Origin: Aquatica leii
Taxonomy: Eukaryota; Arthropoda; Insecta; Coleoptera; Lampyridae
Reading direction: 5' to 3'
Length of the DNA: 64,000 nucleotides
Assembly (NCBI GenBank): GCA_035610365.1
Contig: CM069435.1
Location: 66,957,389-67,021,388, forward strand
Of this stretch, positions 12,001 to 22,707 are shown one piece after another; the stretch's first letter is position 1, and each line of letters opens with the position of its first letter. A program made the translations under genes and the position numbers. The notes beneath the pieces are model-generated. The model was not told the origin of the DNA. It made no database searches and saw only the letters and a program-made list of their open reading frames with translations.

Positions 12001-14757
12001 AGTTAACATTTGAAAATAAAACACATTAAAATAAAGGTGCAAGTCTTGAAAAACAGATTTTATACGATACGATATAATACATATATATTTATTATTTATT
12101 TACAAATTTCAAAATATCTAAAATAAATGTCATCGCCTTTAACCCTTTTTCACACTTTCTCGATTTTCTAATCCACACCTTTGTCGCCACTAAAACTTCC
12201 ATTTCTGTAGTTGTGGAAACTATTCATTTTACGGAAGCTGAAATTAGAAAAAATACTTAACTAAACCACTAATATTTATATTTGATTTGATTTTTTACAG
12301 GGTTCCCAGCGATCTAGAAAATTGTAAAAAATCTGGGCATTTTAAAATCAGGGCAAACATGTAACATTTAGAGAAAGCCTGTTTCTATGTCTTTTTGTAT
12401 ACTGACCGTTTATCTGCAATTATGAATTATGTGTTCTTTTGTGTCTGTTAAAAATATGTATAAAGATGTTTTACCTTTATAACTGGAACTTTTAGTATAA
12501 CACAATTACAGGAAGTTAACACTCGACTTGTACAACACGCACATCAACAAAACTTGAACGATTGTCTAGCAGGTAAAAAAAACGACGTTCAATTTTAAAC
12601 TAGTCTTAAAAGAACCCGGTGGTTATTTAAATTACTATACCCATTCTCCCCCACTTCAACAACATAATTTTAAATTTTACAAACGGTGGGCGTTTGTTTA
12701 ATGTTAATTCAATGATTCTTGAAATATATTTTTGTTAAGTTTAGATTAACCCCGTAACGTGCATGCTCGAGTTAATTCTATTACGCTAAATGGGCCAAAA
12801 TAGGCACGCTCGAATTAATTCGAGCGCTATCGCTATAGGAAACATAAGAAAAAATGGTCTTTTTGATTTTTTTTTACATCTGTCTTGTAAGCTATAAAAT
12901 GTTAGAGTAATATTACTTTTCGTCTAGCTGTAAAACAAAGAAACGTTTTTTTTGAAAATTATTATTGATTTAGTAGTGACAGACTTTTTTTGTAATGTAA
13001 TATGTAAAAATTATAAAACTGCAAAGATAAGTGTTTATAGACGGTTATTTTGTGTTTAGTTATTACTTTTAGCCAAAATAAAGTTCAAAAATGTATTTTC
13101 TTAAATTTAAAAAAACGATTCTTTTGTGGTTTTTTAAAAAAAAAAGTGCTTTAAGAGGTTAAATAAGAAGTTGAGAATAATCAGTCCAAATGTCATATCC
13201 TTATTGTTAACTGCGACATGAGAAAACTTAAGTTACAATTTTTTTTACGAAATTTAATTTTTTTTTAATGATGGCTACATAATAAAAAACTGTTGAATTA
13301 ATTCCAGAAAGTTCATTTGAAGCACTAGATCAATTATTGTATTGTCACTTTCGACATTAATAATACTTTTTTACCGTTTATCGCAAATAAACTATCCTTT
13401 AATAAGAAACACTAAAATTTGCCTGTATTACGTTTTTAAAATTGGATATTGATGCGCATATAGCTCCTTTATGAGTCACAATATTAAAGAAGCTTAAATA
13501 CAAAACTTGTTCGGTATGTCTGTTTGGAAAAATTCATTTTTCTTATTTGCTATCAAGAGGCCAAGTTTATATTGTAATTGTTTAACGGATTTGTTAAAGC
13601 AGAAATGAATATTAAACTCTGCTCAAAGTAATAACGATTTGTTTTAAAAAAATTTTGTCGGCATCGACAGAATGAGATTCTTTAAATGAAATTTCCGTTA
13701 AAACTGCTATATCTAAGAAAAAGACCTTGAATGGTCGAAGAGACCGACACAGGGATTATCCACAAAGGCTATTGTTTGGTGTCCAGTTGACACACAGTCG
13801 CAATGCAAAACAAGTTCTTAAATTAATCATTTACCGTAACGGATGAAACAAAAACGACAAAAAAAGTTTTTACAATCAACATTAAGATGCCATCGCGTTT
13901 ATTAATACTTTCTCTTGAACCTGCTAAACTACTTTTAAAAAAAATTTGATATTTTTTATCGATTTAAGGGCGATAATTTGAACTATTGTCAATACGATTT
14001 TGTATCGATCCACATTACAAATTATAAAAAAGTTTGTTTAAAAAAAATAATTTTTAGGTTGAAATTAAATTTAAAAAATCATTAGGCTACAAACAAAAAA
14101 GAACAATGTTTATGACGATAATCGGATTAAAATAGTACATTCCAGAAAACTGTTGTGCGAGGGTAATGGTGGAACTTAAATAAAGTTTACTTCTAAGGAT
14201 TTCATTGTTAGCCAATTAGATTTTTATTATAAATGTAAGCAGTAACTAAACCTACAAACACTAATTAATAATAATCAATTACACTTACAACTCCACTAAA
14301 ATGTTTTTTTTTCAAATACAAGTTTTTCTAAGATAATTAGTCTCACCGTATACAACTACGGATCCTATATACTTATAAGAATTACAACAAATAATTAGCG
14401 AAACAATGACTGCAGGTTCCATCTGCAGTGCTTTTAAATATTTTTAAAATAAGTGTTTGTCTATTTAAAAAAACATACCCTTGAATTTGTTGTAATTAGA
14501 GCTTACGGAGCGACTAACTAACTTCTGACGATTTTGATCAATTCTTTAAAAATTCATAATCTGAAAACTAAGCGGGAATGCACAAAAAAACCAAAATAAA
14601 GGTACTTTTTTGCCATGAGAATCACCAAAAATCAGAAACGCAATTGGTAAACTCATTTCTTAGTTCCTCTTTGTAAGTCGTAATAATAGTAAGAGGTAAC
14701 TATTAGAATATAGAAAAGTAATTTTGGATTAGGGTGATTTTTCTTCCAAGGACGTTT
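12001..14757. other. spacer between two tandem arrays, no recognised gene
   Basis: Apart from the palindrome at 12807-12826, no transposase or other protein motif was found on either strand. All frames are broken by frequent stops. If the two flanking arrays are parts of one element, this would be its interior, but it does not visibly encode a transposase. Confidence 0.4.
12807..12826. repeat. perfect 20-bp palindrome
   Basis: CGCTCGAATTAATTCGAGCG reads identically on both strands. A related half-site with GCTCGAGTTAATTC lies about 45 bp upstream (around 12767), so the palindrome sits in a small cluster of GCTCGARTTAATTC words. It stands out because the surroundings are CpG-poor. Confidence 0.7.
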
Positions 14758-15300
14758 TTCCGCGATACAGTCTTATTCTACACAAAAACATTCTACTAAA
14801 AGGTTAATTTTTAAGATTAACATAAAATTACTGTTTAGAATGTCTGTTTCACAACTTTTATAGACATTGATTATAAAACTCACCGAAAATAACATTTATG
14901 TGGTTACTAAAAAGACATGTAGTCTCATTCTGTACTATAAGGCTACTAAAAACTTAATTTTTAGGATTAACATTAAATTAATTTTGTAGGATGTCAGTTG
15001 TATAACTTTTTCAAGACATTAATTAGAAATCTCTGAAAAGATATCGAAAAGTTAACTTATAGGGTTAGTAAAAACAAGTAGTCTCATTTTATACTTTAAA
15101 GCTCTTAATAGGTTAATTTTTATGGTTACCATCAAGTTAACTTTTTACAGCGGCTTCTGAGTCTCAATTAAAGTTGTCTATTGAAAAGTTATCCAAAAGT
15201 CAACCTCTGTGGGTAAGAAACGGGATAGGTCGCCATATTTTATACTTAAAGCTTATACAAAAAGTAACCATTACGTTTACAATTTGGCGTATTATTAGGA
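14758..15300. repeat. degenerate tandem array, period about 155 bp, 3-4 copies
   Basis: A unit with the order AGTCTYATTYTRTAC, RGCTMYTAAAARGTTAATTTTTA, GGATTAACATYAAATTAA and GGATGTC is seen at about 14769, 14919 and 15080. A fourth, more diverged start is near 15228. Spacing is 150, 161 and 148 bp. It shares short words (AGTCGTAATAA, AAAGATACCA, TTAGGAT) with the 11.3-12.0 kb array, so the two may come from one element family. I see no coding capacity. Confidence 0.6.
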
Positions 15301-16289
15301 ATAACTATTTGTTGTGAATAAGTTAACCATTAAGGACACGCGGTAGAACTAACTTTTATGAATGACTAAAAGGCACAATAAAGATACCACATGCTTGTCA
15401 ACTTTTCAGGTTAAAGTATGATCACTTTTTAGACAATTAAGGTTAACTTTGGTTATGTGGGAAGTTTCATAATGATAATATAAGTATTTATAAGAAAACG
15501 TAAATAATTAAGTACTACTTTAGTACAATATTTATTAATAAATAAATAATTAATAATTTTATAATTTAGAAAAAAATGTACTTTCACCGCTTTATTTTAC
15601 TTTCAACTTAAAAAATAAAAATGTTATACTTTGTGTATTTAGCATTTGTTTTTTGGGGTAGGATTGTACTCTAGCTAAAGTGATTTGTAAGCTTTTGGAA
15701 ATGGTGTTACAAAGGCTAACGAACAGATGCTGTTTAAGTTTTAACTGTATTATGCTGTGATTTAGACTTTTAACGGTTTTTTAAATTCTAAATGATGTAT
15801 AAACTTAATCTAAAATAAAACCAAATTTATCTTTGAAATACAAAGATTTCGTTGTTTTCTTCCATTTTCCAAAATTTTTCTTAATAAAAAAACATATAAA
15901 AAACATTCCAATAATTTGTTTTAGTTTATTACAAGAAATAACTAACTTTCAGCAAATATTAGTCTAACCAGCGTAAAAATTTGTTTTATTTGCAATTATT
16001 TACAGCTTATTGCTGTTTATCAACGATAAGTTGCACGTGGTGTCATTCTTATTTTGTCTTCAATGTTGTTACCGCTACTAAAGCAATCATTTCTTTATAC
16101 GTTATGTATCGGTAACCTATTATCTACTTCAACAACACACCGCAACATAACATATAATTAATAGTATAAACACACCACAAGCATCAAAACACCCCAAGAC
16201 GAGTAAATTTTCTATAAAAACAGTTTGAGGAAAAGACGCCTTCATAAATGTGAGCAAAAAGGCGATATTCTAACTTGCAGTTTGTACCA

Positions 16290-16582
16290 TCTGATTGAAA
16301 AAAAATTTTACAAATTCTTATAAAAGAATTAAGCAGACGGCGGCCTTAAGTCAGGAGACGGCGATTTTTAAAATTTTTTTTTAAACTCATATACTCTTCG
16401 CTGCCACTTAACGCCCTCTACAAATGAATTAGAAAAGTTTTCGTGCTGAAAAATTAAAAAAAACACCCACATTTCTATATTATTAATTAAAGACGCTTGC
16501 GCCGCCAACTCGTTGGTTCGAGTACATAAGTTTCTTGCACTTATATAGTATGTAAATAACTGTTACAACATACATACATAGC
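16290..16582 (-). repeat. left arm of long inverted repeat
   Basis: Read on the minus strand this arm matches 17804-18110 on the plus strand, with gaps. The clearest stretch is ATGTATGTTGTAA-AGTTATTTACATACTATATAA (16540-16580) followed by ATGTAC, AGTTGGC, a shared TAGAAATGT, TTTTTCAGC, and GCGTTAAGTGGCAGCGAA further out. I judge overall identity by eye at roughly 70-75 percent over about 290 bp. The arm contains a TATA-like word ACTATATAA, which makes it promoter- or LTR-like. The outer limit is uncertain and may reach 16200. Confidence 0.65.
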
Positions 16583-16978
16583 ATAAGTTAACAAGCGTAA
16601 ATAAAGCTTAATTTGAAATTTTTATAGATTGTTATACTGAGAAAACGTTTTGCTGTGATTACAAATTTTTTGGTACATAAAAGACAGTAATAATTTTAAT
16701 TGCGTTAAAAAACGATTATGACTGTTTTTTGCTAACATTACAGACTAGTTCGTTACACTCCTTGTTATCAAGTCTGTAGAACAAATCAGTCTGTATTGCT
16801 AGAAAGAAACAACCGTAATTGTTTTATTTAGGCAATTAGAAAACGGTAACCTGTACAAAATTATTTCTCAGTGTATTAACCAAAAAAAACATTTTTTAAA
16901 AGTATCAAGGCTAATTGTATTCGCCTATTTAAAAACACTTTATAATGCAAAATTTGAGGTACCAATCAAATTGCTGCT

Positions 16979-17188
16979 ATGAAACGAAAATTTTTCAATA
17001 TCAGTCAAAATGGATGGTTTATCAAAGACAATAAATTTAAAATTAAATGGTTTGATTGCCAACAATTTCCGCAAAACATAAATGAAATAATTGTCTTAGT
17101 TGATGATACAATAAGAGAAGACAAAAACAAAGGTGCAACTGAAGGCACCTACAGCAGCAATAATAAAGATTATTTGCTTAGATATTAG
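16979..17188 (+). CDS. 69-codon ORF of unknown function inside an inverted repeat
   Basis: This ATG ORF lies in the 1.2-kb core between the two inverted-repeat arms. It has a KFKIKWFDCQQFPQNINEI segment at about residues 20-38, then an acidic and polar tail with DDT, REDKNKG and serine/asparagine runs. The WF..xQFPxxIxxI pattern resembles the start of an uncharacterised family I associate with insect repeats, but I cannot name it. No signal peptide or membrane segment is visible. Its position suggests it is either a remnant of the element's coding region or a chance frame. There are no introns or neighbours that would support a host gene. Confidence 0.3.
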   Translation: MKRKFFNISQNGWFIKDNKFKIKWFDCQQFPQNINEIIVLVDDTIREDKNKGATEGTYSSNNKDYLLRY

Positions 17189-17803
17189 CTTCTTTTTGTA
17201 AAATTCTTATTTTTTATTATTTTGTTTGTTTTTTTATATTGTACATTAATGTTTCTGTTTACATGTTGCATGACCATATATGCAATCACCTTTTAGTTTT
17301 TTTTCTTTTTTGCATTTAAATTAGTGCGGTAAATTGTTTTGTTTGTTGTTTGTTTATTTAAATAACTTAATTTTGCTACGTTTTATGTGCTAACATTAAT
17401 GTGTAGTGTCAGTAAATTACGGAAAAGAAATGTGTAGTTTTTAGAACAATGTAGAAACATCATAACATTGTTTTTTATTTCTCTTTATTAACGGTGTCAA
17501 CAAACTATTTACTACAACAAGTACGTAATTTTAAGTATATTTTATTTTTGTTTTATTACAACTTGTATGTTGCTTGTATTGATGAAATAATTTTATCTGG
17601 TAAATTAACAACCTATTAATTAGATACACGCTGCATGTATTTACTACTTTATAAAGAATTTTTTTTATTGAATATCAGATATTGTTATCATTTAATTATT
17701 GTTATCAAAAACCCCTAGTCCTGATGTAATTCTATTGAACGATGTGTACCTAATGTTTTAAACAAACGTTTGTATAAACTACATCCTATTTTTATAATTG
17801 TTA

Positions 17804-18110
17804 GTATGGATGTATGTTGTAATAGTTATTTACATACTATATAAATGCGGGAAAGTTATGTACCCAAATAAACAAGTTGGCAGCATAAGCTTTTTAAATT
17901 AAAAAAATAGAAATGTCTCAATTTCTTTGTCAGCGAATGTTTCTAATTTTGCGTAAACAGCGTTAAATGGCATTGAAAAGCAAATAACTTCATATAACAA
18001 TTTTAAAGATTTTTAGAAAATTGCCGTTTGCTGATTTGACCGCTCTCAGCTGATTTTTTTCATAAAAATAAGTGTAGAAATTTTTATTTTTTTTTTATTT
18101 TAAAAATGCA
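17804..18110 (+). repeat. right arm of long inverted repeat
   Basis: This arm is the inverted partner of 16290-16582, separated by about 1.2 kb. The TATA-like ACTATATAAATGCGGG at about 17840, an AATAAA at about 17869 and GTTGGCAGC at about 17877 lie in the same order as in the left arm. A GGCAGCG-type segment recurs at 18217-18240, about 260 bp further out, so the right side may contain part of a second tandem copy. Confidence 0.65.
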
Positions 18111-18249
18111 GTAGTATTTATAACTAAAAACAAAAGAAATATTCAAAATTTTAGCCTGAAATAACGCCGTTTGTTATTTACAAAAAAACACCCCATTCAA
18201 CAGCCATTGTCTGAATTAACGCCGCCACTAAATGGCAGCGAGAGCATGT

Positions 18250-19335
18250 CAGTACATTTATTAACGTGTGAAAAATTGTTTAAAATCGTTAAACCTTTGG
18301 AATATTCCGTTTAAAAGTTTATACGCAAGCTCTTGGATTAGTAGTATTCATGACGAAAATCTTAAATTATAATTTTTTGTAAAATTTTTATTACAATTTA
18401 AACATCTGCTTCCGTGCTAAAACAATTAGTCTTAACTGCTAATTTTTGAATTTCTAGTTTGTGATATCATAGTATTCATGTAACGTTTTTCTCACTTTGT
18501 GCAAAGTTAAAATGTCCTATCTGCATTCTCAATGGCTTAAAATTAGGTAAATGTTTTGTTCTGATTACTAACTAACTTACATTACTAAGTAAAAATGTCT
18601 TAAGTGATGAAGAAAACTAAGAAGATGTATCGCATCTGATAATCTTTGTGCAGATAGTACTATTAAATTAAACATTACAATAGTCCCATCTGAACAGTTA
18701 GTACAATTTCAATACGTACATATGTATGCTCTCAGTATAGTTGCAGCTACAGTTGTAAGTGAAGGAACGATAAGTAAGTAATAATATAATTTAATATTAA
18801 TATAAAAACTGCACCATTTCAGTCTTAAAGTAAGCAAGTATAGTAGAACTAAAAAATTAATTACCTTGGTTTTAAAAAATAAAGAATTACGAAATATATT
18901 AAAATTTTTTAAGAAAAAGAAAAGGAATATTATTTTTGATTTTGATTTGACAAAAAAAACTCTTTGTTTTGAGTTGTGTCACAAAATTTCCTAAATTTAT
19001 TTAAATTTAATGCAGAAATTATTAATTTTGTTAAGAACCGTAATTTTTTTTACTTGCACTAGGATTTGAAAAAAGTAATGACCGCATTTAGTAGTAGTTG
19101 TTACTCTATCTTTTTTAGGTATTCCGATGCTTCTTCGTTTTGATTGTAATTTGTCTTTTAGTATTTTCACAATTTTTTTTGCGGTCATACGATTAATGTG
19201 CTTATTCCATTTTTTCTTCTTGTCGAATAGCCAGTGACTAATGTTATCTTTTCAGCATATTTTCACTTTTTTTTCTTTCTATTAGTATTTTTCCAGCTAT
19301 TCTACACACTATTTATATTTCTTAATTTTTTTTGT
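18250..19335. other. AT-rich intergenic sequence
   Basis: Nothing was recognised. The minus-strand open frame at 18997-19188 is lysine-rich and has no family signature. Confidence 0.4.
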
Positions 19336-19339
19336 TTTG

Positions 19340-19415
19340 GATGTCTTGGGTCAGCTTTATACTACATAAAATGACTTATATTATTTTATGTAGTAGAAAA
19401 CTGACTTAAGACATT
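19340..19415. mobile_element. short foldback element (31-bp arms)
   Basis: The left arm begins ATGTCTTGGGTCAGC and continues to ACTACATAAAAT. The right arm, read on the minus strand, begins ATGTCTTAAGTCAG and continues to ACTACATAAAAT, around a loop of about 10 bases. About 27 of 31 positions pair. This is a hairpin MITE or two fused terminal inverted repeats. The open frame at 19462-19740 follows directly. Confidence 0.7.
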
Positions 19416-19461
19416 CAAACGAAAATATAGGTCTAATAGCAATCTTGTCTTCCATACGCTT

Positions 19462-19740
19462 ATGTTCGGTGAGGCACTTTATCACCAGGTAATACAATAT
19501 CTACTACATAATAACAAAGTGTATGACTTTTGCAACATTAATAATGTTGCACAACAAGTTAATTCATCAGTTGCAAAAATAATTAAGATGACAAGTTTTA
19601 GAATTTCACAGATTGTTGAAAAAACAGACGCTCGATCTTCTTTAAAGAGTGGGAAGGTGGGGGTAGACAATTGTATATCTACATCTCTTTTTAAGGATAA
19701 TCTTCTTGTAACGATTGTTTTGCCAAAAACATGCTTCTAA
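19462..19740 (+). CDS. 92-codon ORF, possible transposase N-terminal remnant
   Basis: The frame is open from ATG to TAA in AT-rich DNA. Its first 60 residues have the composition of a folded helical region (VIQYLLHNNKVYDF, INNVAQQVNSSVAKII, FRISQIVEKTD). The spacing of helix-forming residues and the alternation of conserved-looking hydrophobics recall the helix-turn-helix N-terminus of the IS630/Tc1-like family seen at 48.8 kb. A short basic SLKSGKVG linker follows. After that the sequence loses character. The adjacent foldback element at 19340-19415 would fit a transposon terminus. I saw no catalytic DDE domain downstream. Assignment is tentative; it could be a chance ORF. Confidence 0.3.
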   Translation: MFGEALYHQVIQYLLHNNKVYDFCNINNVAQQVNSSVAKIIKMTSFRISQIVEKTDARSSLKSGKVGVDNCISTSLFKDNLLVTIVLPKTCF

Positions 19741-19777
19741 GTTAAATTAATTAATTATTTTTAATATAGTGAGTGTT

Positions 19778-19857
19778 TATTATTATTACTATTATTATTA
19801 TTATTATTATTATTATTATCATTATTATTATTATTATTATTGTTATTATTATTATTG
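19778..19857. repeat. (TTA)n microsatellite
   Basis: About 26 TTA/ATT units run here with three single-base interruptions (ACT, ATC, TTG). Confidence 0.95.
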
Positions 19858-20579
19858 GTTTTTGCGCTATAGAGCAATTGGTCCTTTGAGAAATTAAAAT
19901 TAAGTGCTAACAAACAAAAACCAGATTATACATCAAAATATAAATTATCAAACATGGAAGAGAATGTCTATTTGAGAGATACTGCGTCAGTGTGTTTTAA
20001 TAAAAGTTTTAGAACTTAACAACGTGCTGTTATCTTTAACTTACTCAGTTATATTGTTCTATCTACAATAAATATCAAATTTCGTTGAAGCTTTAGCTTC
20101 CAATGATATTAAGCTATATTCGCAATGACGATTAAAAATTGATGCACTAAACAAAAACAAACTAAAAAACATAAACTAATCAATAAAAAACTGAAAATAA
20201 AAACCAATAATAGTCGATTGATCTCGAAACATTGGAATTGCAAATAGAACCTTTTGTCATAGCACGGCAGTATGGTTAATTCTAGTAATAATTTTTAGTC
20301 AAATTTTTTTATGATATTATTTATACATAATAGTACAATTTGCTAATAATTTCTGTATTGTAGTTTGTCAAACTTAAATGAACGTTTAATGCATTTAGTT
20401 GTTTAATTTAATTTTTGTAAATTAAATTTTTAATTTTGATCTATTATTATTTTAAGAAATGTTACAATTAAGGCTGATTTATCACCAGGTAAAACTTGTA
20501 GACTATTTTTTGAGCTTATTTATTAACCGATTGAGTTCGGATTCTTTGCATTGAATTTTATATATAAACACAAATAGAT

Positions 20580-20662
20580 CGCCCAAGCCCGATTTTTAAT
20601 TTTTTTAAAGTAGATATTTTAAAATATAAACTAAACATTTTTCGAAAAATCGGGCTTGAGCG
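20580..20662. mobile_element. small foldback element, 20-bp arms
   Basis: CGCCCAAGCCCGATTTTT at 20580 pairs with AAAAATCGGGCTTGAGCG at 20645-20662, with one mismatch in the outer 18 bp. A 40-bp A/T spacer separates the arms. The GC-rich arms contrast with the flanks. It is MITE-like; I could not define a target duplication. Confidence 0.65.
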
Positions 20663-22074
20663 TTCCATTAATAAATTTATTCTAGAAATAATGGTTTACA
20701 AGTTGAACCAATTTGGTTTTTAAATCACCGAAATTTCTCTATGGTATCTGGTATGAATAGCGTAAGCGTAGTTGACAGGAGTAAGAATTTTCAGTGTTTG
20801 CATTTATTTATCTTTAGTTCGTGCTGCAAAACATAACATGACATAACTGAACTCCAACGTAAATTATCTTGTTATCAGAGTAAAAATTGTTTTTACAAAT
20901 GTATTACAAAACTTTTAAATGGATTTGATACATTTTAATAGTTTTTATATTTTTTATATCTAAATAGTTTATCTTTAAAAATTACTATAAACCGTAACTA
21001 TGGGAAGTGTGAACATATTCTAAATAGAATTTAATTTGTTTCTTATCAGTAGTCCGCATTGAGATTATTATCCGTTTTGAAGTCTGAAATGTTTTTTATT
21101 ATTGTTAATTGCAGTTTAAGATAGCATCAATTTGATATCAATAAGCCACAAGTGTACGTCTTCTTGCAAAAAATTAAAAATTTTCTAAAAATATAAAACA
21201 AAATAAAGCAATTGAAAAAATAATCACAGAAAAAAAGCTACTAGAAAAACAGACCTAAAAAATTGTTTCGTTCACGATCCATTAAACTATAAAAAATCTT
21301 TTTTATGACAACGTGTAAAAATGGTTTTCATTTAAGATAACAAATTTAGTTAATTTGCAAAAATATTGACTCATTCTGTAAAAAAACTTTTCTGGAAACC
21401 ATTAAACTTTTATCCAAAATATGATTTCTTACTTACATATAACAATATTAACAAGTTATTTTAATTACTTCCGCATCTATTCATAACATAGCACGACTTT
21501 TTAAAATTTTAGTTCCTTAATAGAAGAGGTGCACTATTAAGCGCTTATCTTACTGTATTATTTCTAACATGTAATTATTATAGTATGTTACATTACTTCA
21601 ACATTACTTATATATTTAATTTTGTTATTCTTGTTCATAAAATCTGGTTCTGGACACACTACGTTTTTATGTTTTTCTAGACGTCATAAAGTTAGCGTCA
21701 CAGAAAGTCGCCTTCAAAAAACAAAGTATTTTAGGTTAAAGACTTAGTTTGAGTTTTATTGTTAACTGTTTTATCGTTACAGTTTCATAAAACGAAAATT
21801 AACATATGTATTTTAAAATGGGATAGAGATTTAAATAACAAAAATAAGACCCATGTAGAAGGAAACGCTTCAGTAACGACAGACAAAGATAAAAAAACTT
21901 AAACAGTTAATTTATTGACAATACCAATCACGTTTAAAAATTTCAATATGTTCACTTATGCCTGCATAGGTTTTGTACACTCATCTCTTGCACTTGTCGC
22001 ATCTGAACCACTCGCATCCCTTTTTCTGATTTTTGAGTATGTAGGACAAGAATAATAGTAAATTAGGTAGCAAG
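20663..22074. other. AT-rich intergenic sequence
   Basis: No repeat or coding motif was recognised in this stretch on either strand. Confidence 0.4.
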
Positions 22075-22126
22075 CGTCGAAAGTAAAACATAGCGTAACG
22101 AACTTAATGCTATGAAACTTTCGACG
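22075..22126. repeat. 52-bp hairpin
   Basis: CGTCGAAAGT followed by CATAGC pairs with GCTATG and ACTTTCGACG around a loop of about 15 bases. Ten outer and six inner base pairs are interrupted by a small internal bulge. It could form a stable stem in RNA or be a short inverted-repeat element; no neighbouring gene gives it a role. Confidence 0.55.
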
Positions 22127-22707
22127 AGAGTAATTAATTTTTGTGTTGATTTTGGTAAAATCACATTCTTTTCTGAAAACGAAAAAATTGAAATCAACAG
22201 AAATATAATGTTGGTACTACATTTATTACTGAATCTGTCAAATTTGATATTAACTGTTGCATTCTAATTCTAATGCAATAATTGACTTTGAACAATTAGT
22301 TTTATGTGGATTTCTACTTTTCACTCTGCTGCATTAGAGCTTAGATAAAATCAAATTGTCGAATTGAAAGAAAAAACCAATAAGTTTGATTTATGTTATA
22401 CTTATTCTTGTACTTATTATCTTTTTTTGAACTTGTTTGAATAACTTGCATCCTAGAAATAGAAGAAAGTAGAGTTTGTAAGCAAATTTGGGGATGCTTC
22501 TGCAATACATATCATTTGTAAAGACATGTCAACTTACCCGATACATTCCCATTTTCTTAAATTCTTAATCGAAGTTGGTTGTGCATCAGCTAGCAAATAA
22601 GCTTTTATAAATAGAACCTAAACTTGTATATATATTATTACGATCTTCTTGTGATTATTACGTAATAACGTTTTGCTTCTTAACTAGAATATTTGAAAAG
22701 TAAAGCC

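Noticed and set aside
16500..16530. tRNA-like GGTTCGAGTAC word
   Set aside because: No acceptor, anticodon or D-arm could be folded around it; it lies in the inverted-repeat arm.
18997..19188. 63-codon Lys-rich minus ORF
   Set aside because: No family resemblance; antisense of A/T-rich text.
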